From Breoghania sp. L-A4 (GTDB lineage: Bacteria > Pseudomonadota > Alphaproteobacteria > Rhizobiales > Stappiaceae): DNA of 64,000 nt. This document shows, piece after piece, positions 16,926 through 27,584 of the stretch. Both the position numbers and the translations under genes were made by a program. How positions within the stretch are numbered: the stretch's first letter is position 1; every line of letters starts with the position of its first letter. The notes under the pieces were generated by a model. That model was not told the DNA's origin. It made no database searches and was given only the letters and a program-made list of their open reading frames with translations. The stretch covers positions 1,426,001 through 1,490,000 of the forward strand of contig NZ_CP031841.1 in the NCBI RefSeq assembly GCF_003432385.1, read 5' to 3'.

Positions 16926-19900
16926 ATGATGAGCGATGAAATTCCGGCCACTGACACAATAGCTATTGATAAGGTGCGAGCATCGAAGGCTGGTCACGCT
17001 TATCATGAGGCTTGGGCCGCACGAACGGCGTTAGAGCTTCTTCTGCCGTCGACCGACCTCACTGCCATCACGCTCGAAGGGTTTGATGAGCAAGATGAGG
17101 AGGACCTCGGAGCAGGCGCAGTCGAAATTGCCGACCTTGTCCGATACCATGGCGGGACCGATGTCGCTCGATCGCATCGGGCTACGGCGGTTCAGTTCAA
17201 ATACTCGATCGCCAGCGCGGATATCGCGGTGAGAGCCGCGGACCTAGCTGCTACCCTCTCGAAATTTGCGATCACCGATGCCGAGCTTCGTACCACTCAT
17301 GGTGACGATCATGTTCAAAATGTCGTCCGGTACGAATTCGCCACCAACAGACCTATCCACGATAATCTGGGGCTGGCCATTGCCGCGGTTATTGCCGGCT
17401 CAGAGGTTGAAGGTGATATAGCTCGCCAAGCGAAGCAGATAGAGAAAGCTCTCGAGAACTATCCTCATCGATCCTCCGAGCTGCTACGCAGATTAGAACT
17501 AGTTGGAAGCAAGGGCAGTCTGCTCGACGCAGAACGCGTCATTTCTGCAACGCTCGCGGCATGGAGCGAGCCCGGCGACCCAGACGCAGAGAAGCGCTTA
17601 CTCAAGCTCCGGAACCTCATCAGAATCAAAGCCGGTCCTGGCAGCGAAGCCGATAAGCGGGTCGACCGAGTTGCCGTCTTGGCCGAATTGGAGGTTGAGC
17701 ATGAGGATCGGCTCTATCCGACGCCTGATGCTTTTCCAGAGGTTGACGACGTCGTTCAAAGGGGTGCGCTGGCCGACATACTAGCCCTGGCTCGACAACA
17801 AGGTTCGCCGCTCATAGTCCACGCCGCAGGCGGCATGGGCAAGACCGTTCTGATGCAGGGACTTGCCGATCAGCTTCGAGCTGACGGTCCGGTAGTCCTA
17901 TTCGATGGCTTCGGCGCTGGTCGGTGGCGTGACCCAGCGGACAACCGACACCTTCCAGATCGAACGTTGGTGCATCTAGCCAACTTGCTCGCTGGCGAAG
18001 GACTATGCGACATTCTTCTTCCCGTCGCTGATGTAACCAGCCTGCTAAAAGCCTTTCGTCGTCGCCTTGCCCAATCTGTCGCTACTGCCCGGAACACGCA
18101 TCGTGAAGCGCACATCTCGTTGGTATTAGACGCGATCGACCACGCGGGACTAGCAGCACACGAAACAGCTACTACGTCGTTTGCCCATCTCCTTTTGCGA
18201 AGCATAAGCGTCGACCCCATCGACGGCGTCCGATTGATCGCTTCCTGTCGAACCGAAAGGCTAGCGATCGCAAACGGCGACTGCGCCCATCGGGAATACC
18301 AAATACCGCCGTTCACAGACGTGGAAGCGCGAACACTGATTGCACTGCGCGTGCCGGATGCGTCGGGTGATGAATTTGCTGCGCTGCTTACGCGGTCGGG
18401 TTGCAATCCACGGTGTCTCGATAGCCTGATCACATCGGGCCGCCCATTTGACCCATTGCTTTTTCCCGATGCGCCCGCTGAACCGCACGATCTTCTCGAC
18501 GCTCTGTTGCGGAAACGTCTTGAGGATGCACGCCTCACGGCGAGGACGCGGGGGCCTCAAACGCCGACATCGACCTCTTGCTCGCCGGAATCGCGCTGCT
18601 CGCGCCCCCGGTGCCCATAGGGGAACTCGCCGCCGCGCAAGGCCTGATGGCCGAAGAGGTCGAAAGCTTCGCAACCGACCTGGCGCCGCTGCTCGAACGC
18701 ACGCCCCATGGCCTGATGTTCCGCGACGAACCGACGGAAACCCTAATTCGATCAACCTACGGGATCGATCAATCTAGCCGAAGCCGCGTCATTGCCGCAC
18801 TACAGGACCGGCAACTCACGTCGAACTACGCCGCCAGAGCGCTCCCGGCATTGCTGACGTCTCTTCGCGATACCGACCAGCTCATTCAGCTAGCTTACGA
18901 TCTTCGTGTGCCGGCAGGTGCCACGCAGGTGAGCACGAGAGACATCCGCCTGGCCCGGATTACAGCAGCCATAGCATTGACAGGAGAACTCGGCCGACGA
19001 GATGATCTACTAAAGCTGTTGCTGGAGGCGTCTCTCGTTGCGGCCGGTCACGAGCGCTCCGACCGATTTCTCTATGAGCATCCTGACCTCGCAGCCGTCT
19101 CTGACGATCCCGAGGCGCTAAGACGGCTCGCCGTTACGAATGTTGGCTGGCCAGGGGGAAAGCACGCTGCGCTGGCCTTGGCAAATGCTTTCGTAGGCGA
19201 TCAGGATGAAGCTCGGCGACATTCCCGTAGGTCAATCGACTGGCATAACTGGGCAGCGCAAACACGACGCAGCACTTGGTTTAACACTGCGGACGTTTCT
19301 GGAGATTGGGATGATGTTGGCTTCGCATATGTAGAAATGCTCGCCGGAAACGACGTCCGCGTAGCAGAGTTTTTTGGACGAAGAGAGGACGGTTCGGCCT
19401 TCGCAAAATTCAGAGATCTCTTCGACCTTCTTGAACGCCACGGAATTACGTCTCACGCCCCGTCGGTACGCATTGTTTCGAAATTGTCAGGATGCCGCCT
19501 GCCATCACGCTCACTCTTCGCTGCCGCGCTGCTGTTTACTGCGCGTGACGACATCCGAGATATGAAAATGCTCCGAGCGATGGCCGCCGCGCCGCCTACC
19601 GCCGCCGAGAGCGCAGGTTTGGCTATGGCGAGCGTACTGGCGGCAGTCCGGGCTGCCGATCTTGGATTGTCTGAAGTGGGCATGAGCCTTTTAGAAGGTG
19701 CCGGACTCAAGGTTCAATCCATCCACGCCTATTCGAGCTACTACCCGGTCGACCGCACCATTGATATGACCGTAGCGGCCGCCGGAGTAAAATCGGCCCT
19801 TCGGCGAAGGCCCGTCACGTTGATCGATATCGCGCCTTCAGAGCTCATCAACCTCGTCCCGGCAAGTGCTCGCGGGCGCGGCGCAGCAGCGTTTTCGCGC

Positions 19901-22900
19901 GCACTTGAACAGAAGCTGGCAGAGCCAAAAAACGACGGCACCAAACCGCGCCGAAAGCGACGTACCGGACTCAATGGCAAAGATCGATCGGACTATTCGC
20001 GCGCTCTGAGCAGCCGGATTAGGCCGCTAGTGCAATATTCTCAGAACATTGCGACCATTGTCCGCCCGCCCGCTGGACGCACGCGGACGGAGATGTTGAA
20101 TGCGGCGTTCGATCGCCTTGTTAGCGATGTCGAGAGGTCTTCAAACTACCCTTATCGCGACGGAAAGGCATATCTCGCACGGACCGGTTTTCGAGCAATA
20201 TTCCAAGTGGCCGACGCGCTGGGCACGTTGAATCCAGCGATCGCAAAACGAATGACAGATTGGCTGGCGAGTGCCCCGGGGATGTTCACCCCGGATCTTA
20301 CCGAAATCGTGGCGAGACTTTCGCGCATACCGGCATGTCATGATGCCGCACTCACCCTAGCCGGCCAGGTTGAGCGTAGAATTCAGCTCGACACAGATGT
20401 CGGTTCCAGAGTGGCAGCCTATGGACAGCTCGCACGAGCGGTGTGGAGGGTAAGTACCGACGAAGCCGCGGCATACGTCAGAAGAGCGCTCGACCTCGCA
20501 GAGGCCATCGGCTCGGACGACTTTGATCGCACCAATCATTTGCTCGAACTTACAGCGCACTATACCGGCCCGGAATTGCCAGCGCAGGCGGCTCACACAC
20601 TGGCCCGTATCCTGGAGCTTAACCTAGGTGAGGATGGGCGTTTCCCTTGGATTGAATATGCTCAGACGATGGTACCTATCGCCGGTCGCGCCGTGCTGGC
20701 GATGCTGGCTCGGCTTGACGACAGGGATGTCGCGCGGCTGAGACTTTCACTTGGTCCGGCGCTTACGGTCCTAATACGTCAATCGAAACTTCCTCCCGCC
20801 ACCGCAGCGGCGCTGTTCGGCTTAGCTCCGCCTGGAGAGGCGTGGACCTGGCACATTTCGGATTTTGCGTCCGAGGCGCTTAAGACCCTTCCGCCGGAGC
20901 ACTACGAGTGGTTCTTCAGTATGCTTCTCGTCGAGATTGATCGGGACGATCAACTCGCGCCGACGCGGGAGACGATCGAAGGTTTGCACCGACTAGCTGG
21001 ACAGATGCTTCCTCCGGCATCGGCGTCTCGCCGCCGGATCGAGGGGCTACTTGCTCGCCGTGGTAAGGAGGCAGTGACACCGCCATTGTCATCGACCGCG
21101 GCTGCCGGTCCCGAAGCACTCCCGATATTCCCGGTGGATCTCAGTGACCCGGATGAGATCGATTGGCAAATCTCAAGCGAAGAAGTGGATCAGACCGGTC
21201 GGCGATGGCCGGTTCGAACCTTACTCGATCTTGCAAAGCGAGCATCCACCCCGGCGGCGCGGCTCGGTTTTGTAAGAGCTGTTGTCGAAACCAGCAATGC
21301 AACGCTGGCGGACAAGGTCAGATCACTGGACGATTACGTCGAGGAGTGGAGTAAAACCTCCGCTGCAATGCGTGATGCGCTTCCAGAACTTGCACTGCGC
21401 TTAGCATCGAAACATGCAGCGGAACTTGCTAACTCGAGCACGGACGCATGGGGTGCCTGGCGAGGGCTCGAAAAGTATTTCTTCGCTGACCGGGTAGCGT
21501 TGGTCGAGCACGTCGTGGCCGGCCTCCGCGGTATTGCGCACGAATTGGGAGGTAACGCCTGGCTCGCATTGGCTGCTCGATTGGCCGCCGACGTCAGCAA
21601 TCAGGCGATCGCCGATGGTTTGGAACGATTTTTGGCGAGCAGCGGCGAGAAGTTGCCGACCGAAGTCGGCGACGGCCCATGGAATGATCAACTTTCAGTC
21701 CCCGCGGACGAGGCGGAGCTAGTCGCTGGTCTCGTATGGGCTCGACTTGGACATCCCGTCGCGGCGATGCGCTGGCGTGCGGTTCACGCGGTGAGGCGCT
21801 TAGCAAAGGTCCGGCGTTTTGATGTCATAGATCTATTGATCGCCCGTTTCGGCTCCGGCGTGGGGCTGCCCTTCAGCGACGCAAAACTTCCATTCTATGC
21901 GATGCACGCCCAGCTTTGGCTGTTGATTGCGCTCGCGCGAGTGAGCAAGGACGATCCCGAAAGACTAGCTCAACACCGGATCTTCTTTGAGCGCATCGCA
22001 CTGTCCGCGGATTTTCCGCATGTGGTGATGCGGTCGTTCGCGATCGATACATTGCGAGAAATTGCTCACACGCTCGTCCCCGCGGAAGGTGCGGCGCTCA
22101 TCAGCACGCTGTCCGCCTCCAATGTCTCGCCTTTCCTTCACGCTTCCAAGGTGGACTATAGAGAGTTCCGCTACGTCGCCCGGCCAGACACCTCGCCACG
22201 ACCGGAGGACGCCTTTCATCTAGACTACGATTTCAACAAGTATCAGGTCGAGCGCCTGTGTCATGTTTTCGCTTGTCCTGGCTGGGAGGTAGAGGATCGT
22301 ATTGGCGCCTGGGTGCGGCGTTGGGACAGCACCGTCAGCGCAATGCACGTATGCCCGCGCACCTCAAGCTACGATGAGAGTTGGTCCTCCGGCTATGTTC
22401 CCGATCGTGAGCGCTATGGAGGATATCTCGGCTGGCACGCCCTCATGCTTGTCGCGGGCGACTTTCTCTCGTCGCGTCAGGTGGTGGGTGAAGATTGGAA
22501 CGGCGACGCTTGGGCAGCTTTCCTGAACGAATACCTGCTTTCCCGCGATGACGGATTGTGGCTCGCTGATCTCACCGATCCATATCCGCTCAATTTGGCC
22601 AGGGAATCAGACGTTCCCATGCCAGAGTGCGGTGACAGGAGGAGCACCATTCATGAAGATGCCGGGCTTTTGGCACCGATGCTAGGCATTTGCGACGGAA
22701 AACTGGCGGCGGAATGGACGCCAGTGTCCGGTCGTTGGTCGATCAATCGGGACACAACCCTGACGCTCCAGAGTGTGTTCGCGAACCCGACCGATGCTCG
22801 TTCGGCGGCTATGACCTTGCTTTCCGATGAGCCATTTTTTCGCTGGCTGCCGGATGACGAGGACGAAATTACCCGCCATTTCGGGGAAGAGGGTCATAGC

Positions 22901-23524
22901 GTCCAACCATGGATCGCAGAGACGCCAAATACCCAACGTCAGCTCGACCGTCACGACCCCTACGGGTGTACGTCTGCCCTAGACAGGCCGTTCCCGACAG
23001 AACCCACCAAGAATTCGCTCGGCGTCGTCCCTAGTGATGCTGTCGTCCGTCAATGGACGAGCGACGCCGTCCCGCAGTTTTATGCCGAGGCTTGGGGTGC
23101 AGAAGGAGGCCGCGGGGAGCAAGCGTGGAGCGAGACGGGATCACGAATATTCGTCAGCACCTCTGCGTTGAATTCGCTTCTGGAGGCGACGGATCGAAAC
23201 CTCCTCCTTCTACTCAAGCTGCAGAAGTATCATCGGGGGAAATCGAGCTTGCGCGCTGGCGATACAAGTCCCTTTACCCACCGGTCCCTCATCGCGGTCG
23301 CGAACAGGCGCGGAGAGGTCTGGCTGCCTCAACGCCTGTCCAACAAGGCCAAGCTTGCGCTCGAGACGCTAGACGCAGACCGTCGGCGCGACTTCTATCC
23401 TCGCTTTCGAGCGATCGCCGGGTTGCCGGACGAATGGCTTGCTCGCCGACGTGCTTCAGCAATCGACGCCGAACGCTTTCGGATCCTCATTGAGGGACTG
23501 GAAGCGGATGATGCGAGCCTTTGA
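16926..23524 (+). pseudogene. Giant nuclease-STAND ATPase (Avs-like), split by an apparent one-base frameshift
   Basis: Two overlapping frames (to 18620, and from 18578) make one ~2199-residue protein if a single base is restored between 18538 and 18554. Residues ~15-200 resemble a restriction-type PD-(D/E)xK nuclease module like Cap4/DUF4297: 'AGHAYHEAWAARTALELL', an acidic 'EIADLVRYHG' and 'ATAVQFKYS' with the QxK. A P-loop follows at ~302-315 ('VHAAGGMGKTVLMQ') with a Walker B-like 'ISLVLDAIDHAG' at ~397. The remaining ~1600 residues are helical-repeat-like and should form the sensor. This architecture matches antiviral STAND proteins that cut DNA after sensing a phage protein (family knowledge). 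The exact subfamily is not assigned. The start is set at the ATG at 16926; a GTG is at 16911. Confidence 0.8.
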
Positions 23525-23988
23525 TGGCTAGTCGGGCGGGCCGCCAATTTCGTGAACGAAAGGCAGCTTAGCCCGATTAGGGATCCACAGCTGCCGTTCC
23601 GGATCGTCCGACAGCATTGCCGTTCAAGCGGCGTCCGATTGACGTCCGCTTTCGGGCTCGTCGAATAGGTCGCCGAACGACTGAGATGGGCGCGCGTTGC
23701 AGCCCAGCAGCATCGGCGCCGGGAGGGGAATGGCGGGTTCTGACCATGGAACAAGCGAAGCCGACATTCTCACGTTTCGGGTAAAAGGTAGCTCCCGGCC
23801 CCTCACCCAATGAGCGGCGAAGGTCCGGAGCCAGCTCTTCTCGGACATTCTTGCCTGATGCAGCGTCCACGCAGGTGTGAAGTTCCACGTCCATCTTCCA
23901 GAAAGCTAACACTCGGTGGGAATTGGTTGGTCAATAGTATCATAGACACCTATCCTATGACGTGTGGTGCTGGACGGATGGCTTGGCA
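23525..23988. other. Intergenic region between the STAND and DUF3800 genes
   Basis: About 460 bases with no protein-like frame and low similarity to the neighbours in composition. The last ~60 bases are AT-rich and probably contain the promoter of the DUF3800 gene. The gap argues against simple co-transcription with the STAND gene. Confidence 0.45.
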
Positions 23989-25047
23989 ATGGAATGTTTT
24001 CGGATTGACGAGAGTGGCTATACTGGGTTTGACTTGCTCAACGCAGATCAACGTTTTCAGGGCGCGGCAGCGATCGCCATCGCTGATGACGACGCAAAGC
24101 GACTGATTAAGCAGCACTTTCCGAAATTGCAGGCGCCTGAGCTCAAATACCGTTCGCTGTCGAGGCGGGAAACCAACCACCCGCGTCTAATTGGGCTGAT
24201 GCGCGACCTTTTGAGCGACTTCAAGTGCGTGACCTGCGTCTGCGACAAGCGATTCATGCTGACGCTCATGTTTGTCGACTACGCCGTGGAGCCCTACTAT
24301 TATGAACGGGGTTTCGACTTCTACGCGGATGGCCAGAATTACGCGATGGCCTCCATGCTGCACATGGCTGGGCCAACTCTGCTCGGAAAGCCGCAGTTCA
24401 AGAGGCTGATGGTGTCCTTTCAGCGAGCGATGAAGGAAAAAACCGACGGAGTGCTCAACGAACTGGTGGCAGCCGCCAGAGGGACGAACTGGGGGCAGAT
24501 ACCTGAGGTTATCGGGCCTCTCGCGCGGTACGCCGACCCCGAATGTCTAGAAGCCATTGCCACCCCAGAACTGAGCACCGACGTAGCGATAGTTGTACTG
24601 CAGTCGCTGATAACGCGGATGGAAGTGATGGCAGATGGCCCCTATCGTGTTGAGCACGACCAGTCCAAGAACCTCGCCACATATCATGAGCTTTTGCAGC
24701 GGTTCATCTACTACAACGACACCGCGCAATTCCGTGCAACCGAGATCACGACCCTCAGCTTCCCCTTGAAGCTGACCGAGGTCAAGCAAGTGGATTCCAA
24801 GAAGAGCCCGGCGGTGCAGCTCGCAGACGTGATGATCGGTGCCGCAATCGAAGCCGGGAACAATCTGGCTGGATTGCGCAGTGGCGGTCTCGACCCTGAG
24901 CAGTTGCTGGCCCTGTATGCCGACGAACAATTCATCCACATGCTGCCATCAATCGATTTTGAAGAGCAACGACGCTTCCGCCAAGGTACTCAGAACGGTG
25001 ATCTGATCGACTATCTCGCCGCCAATCTAATGGGTGCCAAACGTTAG
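23989..25047 (+). CDS. DUF3800 domain protein (intact)
   Basis: The protein is 352 residues, starting 'MECFRIDESGYTGFDLLN'. The acidic IDESG motif is the DUF3800 hallmark. The C-terminal 'SKKSPAVQLADVMIGAAIE' is the second conserved block (Asp of LADV). The fold is predicted to be RNase-H-like, with the acidic residues as the likely catalytic set. It follows the STAND nuclease in the same orientation and is the second DUF3800 gene of the island, the first being the frameshifted copy at 15.7-16.5 kb. An associated or independent defence role is inferred. I chose the ATG at 23989 over a GTG at 23962 because the motif normally lies within 10 residues of the start. Confidence 0.85.
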   Translation: MECFRIDESGYTGFDLLNADQRFQGAAAIAIADDDAKRLIKQHFPKLQAPELKYRSLSRRETNHPRLIGLMRDLLSDFKCVTCVCDKRFMLTLMFVDYAVEPYYYERGFDFYADGQNYAMASMLHMAGPTLLGKPQFKRLMVSFQRAMKEKTDGVLNELVAAARGTNWGQIPEVIGPLARYADPECLEAIATPELSTDVAIVVLQSLITRMEVMADGPYRVEHDQSKNLATYHELLQRFIYYNDTAQFRATEITTLSFPLKLTEVKQVDSKKSPAVQLADVMIGAAIEAGNNLAGLRSGGLDPEQLLALYADEQFIHMLPSIDFEEQRRFRQGTQNGDLIDYLAANLMGAKR

Positions 25048-25458
25048 GTCTCTTGGCCTGCGCTTCTCCAACTGTTTGGACGGTGCAATATGCCGCCTGC
25101 TCCCTGCACGTTGCCGCCGTTCATGTCCGGCGCAGCGAACTTCCGCTTCCCGCCCACCTGGGACCTTGTGCGGATCAGAACGAGCGACCGCTTTCGCGAG
25201 CGATCCGAGAGCTGATGAATGTCCAATTGGGGGGCGCTAAGCCGACCTTCGTCGCGTATCGCGCAAATGGCCGTGTCGGCCCGAAATCCGAAATGACTAG
25301 CATGACCCGTTCTTCGTAACAGGATCATTTGAACAGCTTTGTTGAGCGATCGAACTGCGGTTTCGGATAGTGGTCGCGTCGCGACTCCGCGCTGACGCAA
25401 AATATAAAATTCGAACGCCCTTTAGGGCTGCGATCTGAAGATTATCTGTGCCGGATAA
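25048..25458. other. Intergenic region, no supported gene
   Basis: About 410 bases between convergent genes (DUF3800 forward, repressor reverse). Short frames exist on both strands, but none has a recognisable domain. I see no clear terminator. Confidence 0.45.
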
Positions 25459-26154
25459 TTACACGCCAAACAACTCATTTATCGTCAGGACGCGCCGCAT
25501 GGTGTGGACGTGCTCGATCGGGATCTCGATGGTCGCGGCCGGGTTGATCTGCTGAACAACAATGCGGTCTGCTGTCCGGCGGACAAATGTTTTGATGTAG
25601 GCCTGACTCGGATCGTCGTTCCAACGGCGGGTTTGAACGATCACCGTACAGCCGGGTTGAACCGGCCGATGAGGATGCACAAATCGCAGGACGCACGGCT
25701 TTTGCTCGGGCGATATGGAGTCGCCGGTGATGTAGATCGCGCATAGATCCTTGGCGTCGACAAGCACCGGCGGACGCCTGACGTGGTCGATCGGGCCGTT
25801 CGTCGAAAAGCTTTCAAAATCACCGTGGATCAATGACCCGGCCGCAGTTCCCATCACAGGAACATCGTTTCGCGTTGGCTGCGTTGCAGGAGATGGGCTG
25901 AAGTCTGCCGATTGGGTGAAACGATCCTGCTCGGCGTCGTGGCCGGTTAACAGCCAGCCTGGCGGCACGCGAAGAACGTCTGCCAAGCGTTCGAGCATGC
26001 TGCCGCGCGGCTTGCGATTTGGTTCTTGCGCAAGATTTCGTATCGCATCGCGGCTCAGGCCGGCCTGGACGGCAGCAGCCTCGCGGCTCAAGCCCAACTC
26101 CTTGAGACGCGCGTCGATGCGCAAAACGATTGGATTGTCGCCAAGTTCGGTCAT
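25459..26154 (-). CDS. XRE-S24 (LexA/CI-like) autocleaving repressor
   Basis: The protein is 231 residues. The HTH covers ~residues 10-65 ('SREAAAVQAGLSRDAIRNL'). A linker holds 'GTAAGSLIHGD', a plausible Ala-Gly self-cleavage site. The S24 peptidase domain has the nucleophile in 'YITGDSISPEQ' and the general-base Lys in 'AYIKTFVRRT'. Such repressors hold prophage or island genes silent until RecA-dependent self-cleavage after DNA damage (family knowledge). The recognisable target genes of a prophage are not seen nearby, so it may control the island's defence genes or itself. Half-sites overlap its start codon. Confidence 0.85.
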   Translation of the reverse strand: MTELGDNPIVLRIDARLKELGLSREAAAVQAGLSRDAIRNLAQEPNRKPRGSMLERLADVLRVPPGWLLTGHDAEQDRFTQSADFSPSPATQPTRNDVPVMGTAAGSLIHGDFESFSTNGPIDHVRRPPVLVDAKDLCAIYITGDSISPEQKPCVLRFVHPHRPVQPGCTVIVQTRRWNDDPSQAYIKTFVRRTADRIVVQQINPAATIEIPIEHVHTMRRVLTINELFGV

Positions 26155-26204
26155 GCGGTAAATTTTATTGATAAAGGGTTATGGTACCGCAATTGTGACC
26201 GCAT
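26153..26204. promoter_or_regulatory. Candidate operators of the S24 repressor
   Basis: ATGCGGT at 26153-26159 is inverted relative to ACCGCAT at 26198-26204. A further related half-site, TACCGCAA, lies at 26185-26192. The set overlaps the repressor start codon and an AT-rich stretch suited to a promoter, the usual layout for an autoregulated CI-type gene. Confidence 0.5.
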
Positions 26205-26224
26205 AAACCTAAGAACACACATCC

Positions 26225-26390
26225 TCACAGTCGCCGGTGCCTACGCCTCAGCCACACGTTGAGCGAATGTGCACTCACGCCCAGGCGCTGCGACACCTCG
26301 GAAACCGGATCGCCCCGCTCGGTGATCTGACGCACCGCATCGCGCTTGAACTCTTCAGTGAAATTGGCTTTGCCAATATAGGCCTCATTG
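26225..26390 (-). pseudogene. IS3-family OrfA remnant
   Basis: The reverse strand reads 'ANFTEEFKRDAVRQITERG', then 'VSEVSQRLGVSAHSLNVWL', a typical HTH_Tnp_1 OrfA segment. It then stops; no start, leucine zipper or OrfB follows. It lies at the boundary between the defence block and the catabolic block. Confidence 0.75.
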
Positions 26391-26654
26391 CCTCAAAATT
26401 GGGAAGGAAGGCGTCTAAAAATCTAGGGGCTATTCAATCCGGCGAAACCACAAGCGGACGTCCATGCCGATAATACCAAGGGTCCGATCCGCGCGATGCA
26501 GGGGTGTTTCTGATTAAACGCTCTCGGGCCTGGTCAATTCTTCCCTGGTGATATTAGCGTCAAGTGTTTTCCCATCGACAAGCAGGCCATCCTCCGGCGT
26601 GTTTGGGTTAACATGACAAACCAGAGCGACAACGGACCGGAGTGCTTGAGGCGG

Positions 26655-27584
26655 ATGAACCTGCGCGCGCTACAACTTTTTCGTCAGATCGTGCTCGCCG
26701 GCACCTTGTCGGCCGCATCGGAGCGGCTGAACATGTCGACCTCCGCCGCAAGCAGGCTCTTGTCGCAATTGGAGCGGGACATCGGACTGGCGCTGTTTTC
26801 GCGCGGGCGCCGCCGGCTGGAACTCACCGAGCAGGGGGAGCAGTTTTACCGTCAGATCGCCAATACCCTGATCGGCATCGACGAAATTCCCCGGGTGTCC
26901 CAGGACATTCGGCAGCGGCCCAAGCAATGGCTTTCGGTGGTCACGGCGGCGCCGCTGGCCAATGGGCTCGCCGTTGCCGGGCTCGCCTGGCTCAAGGCCC
27001 ATACGCCGGGTTTTCATTGCACCGTCCATGTCGAGAGCCGGTTCGAGATCGAAAGCAAGGTTGCCGCGCGCGGCTACAATCTGGGGCTGATCTCGCTGCC
27101 GGTGGAGAACGCGATCATCGACTTGCAGATCATTCCCTTCCTGCGGTCGCGGCTCTGCGTCCTGATGCCCGACACCCATGCCCTGACCGGCAAGGACGAG
27201 GTGACGATCCAGGATCTGGCGGGGCAGGACTTCGCCACGCTCGAGCCCGGCCAGCGCTGGCGGGCTCGCCTGGACGAGATCCTGGGTGCCGCCGGTCATG
27301 CGATCACCGCGCCGTTCGAGACCTCATCGACGCTGGTCACCATCGAGATGGTCCGCGCCGCGCTCGGAATCACTCTGATCGACCGAGTCTGCGCGCCACC
27401 TCTGCTGGGCGAGGGTCTGGTGCTGCGGCCGTTGCAGGGAGAGCACTGGATTACCTATGCGATCCTGCACCCGCCCGGTCCTCGCGCCCCGCTGGCGGAG
27501 CGTTTTCTCGATGCCATGTGCGATGCCATCGAGGAGTTGCGGACCCGCGAGCCGCAAGCCCGCCAACTCCTCCAGCTGATCTAG
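26655..27584 (+). CDS. LysR-family regulator of the lyase/ABC unit
   Basis: The protein is about 309 residues from the ATG at 26655, which has GAGG just upstream; an in-frame ATG at 26613 would add 14 residues. The HTH covers residues ~5-60 ('LVLSGTLSAAS'-type; visible: 'IVLAGTLSAASERLNMST', then 'ASRLLSQLERDIG'), followed by a substrate-binding domain. It is convergent with the lyase gene and shares its last four bases (CTAG, 27581-27584) with it, so each gene uses one strand of the same palindrome as its TAG stop. It most likely regulates the adjacent importer-lyase operon in response to the imported compound. Confidence 0.85.
   Translation: MNLRALQLFRQIVLAGTLSAASERLNMSTSAASRLLSQLERDIGLALFSRGRRRLELTEQGEQFYRQIANTLIGIDEIPRVSQDIRQRPKQWLSVVTAAPLANGLAVAGLAWLKAHTPGFHCTVHVESRFEIESKVAARGYNLGLISLPVENAIIDLQIIPFLRSRLCVLMPDTHALTGKDEVTIQDLAGQDFATLEPGQRWRARLDEILGAAGHAITAPFETSSTLVTIEMVRAALGITLIDRVCAPPLLGEGLVLRPLQGEHWITYAILHPPGPRAPLAERFLDAMCDAIEELRTREPQARQLLQLI

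Noticed and set aside
25459-26154. Prophage, suggested by the S24 repressor
   Set aside because: No capsid, terminase, portal, tail or integrase gene was found in the window.
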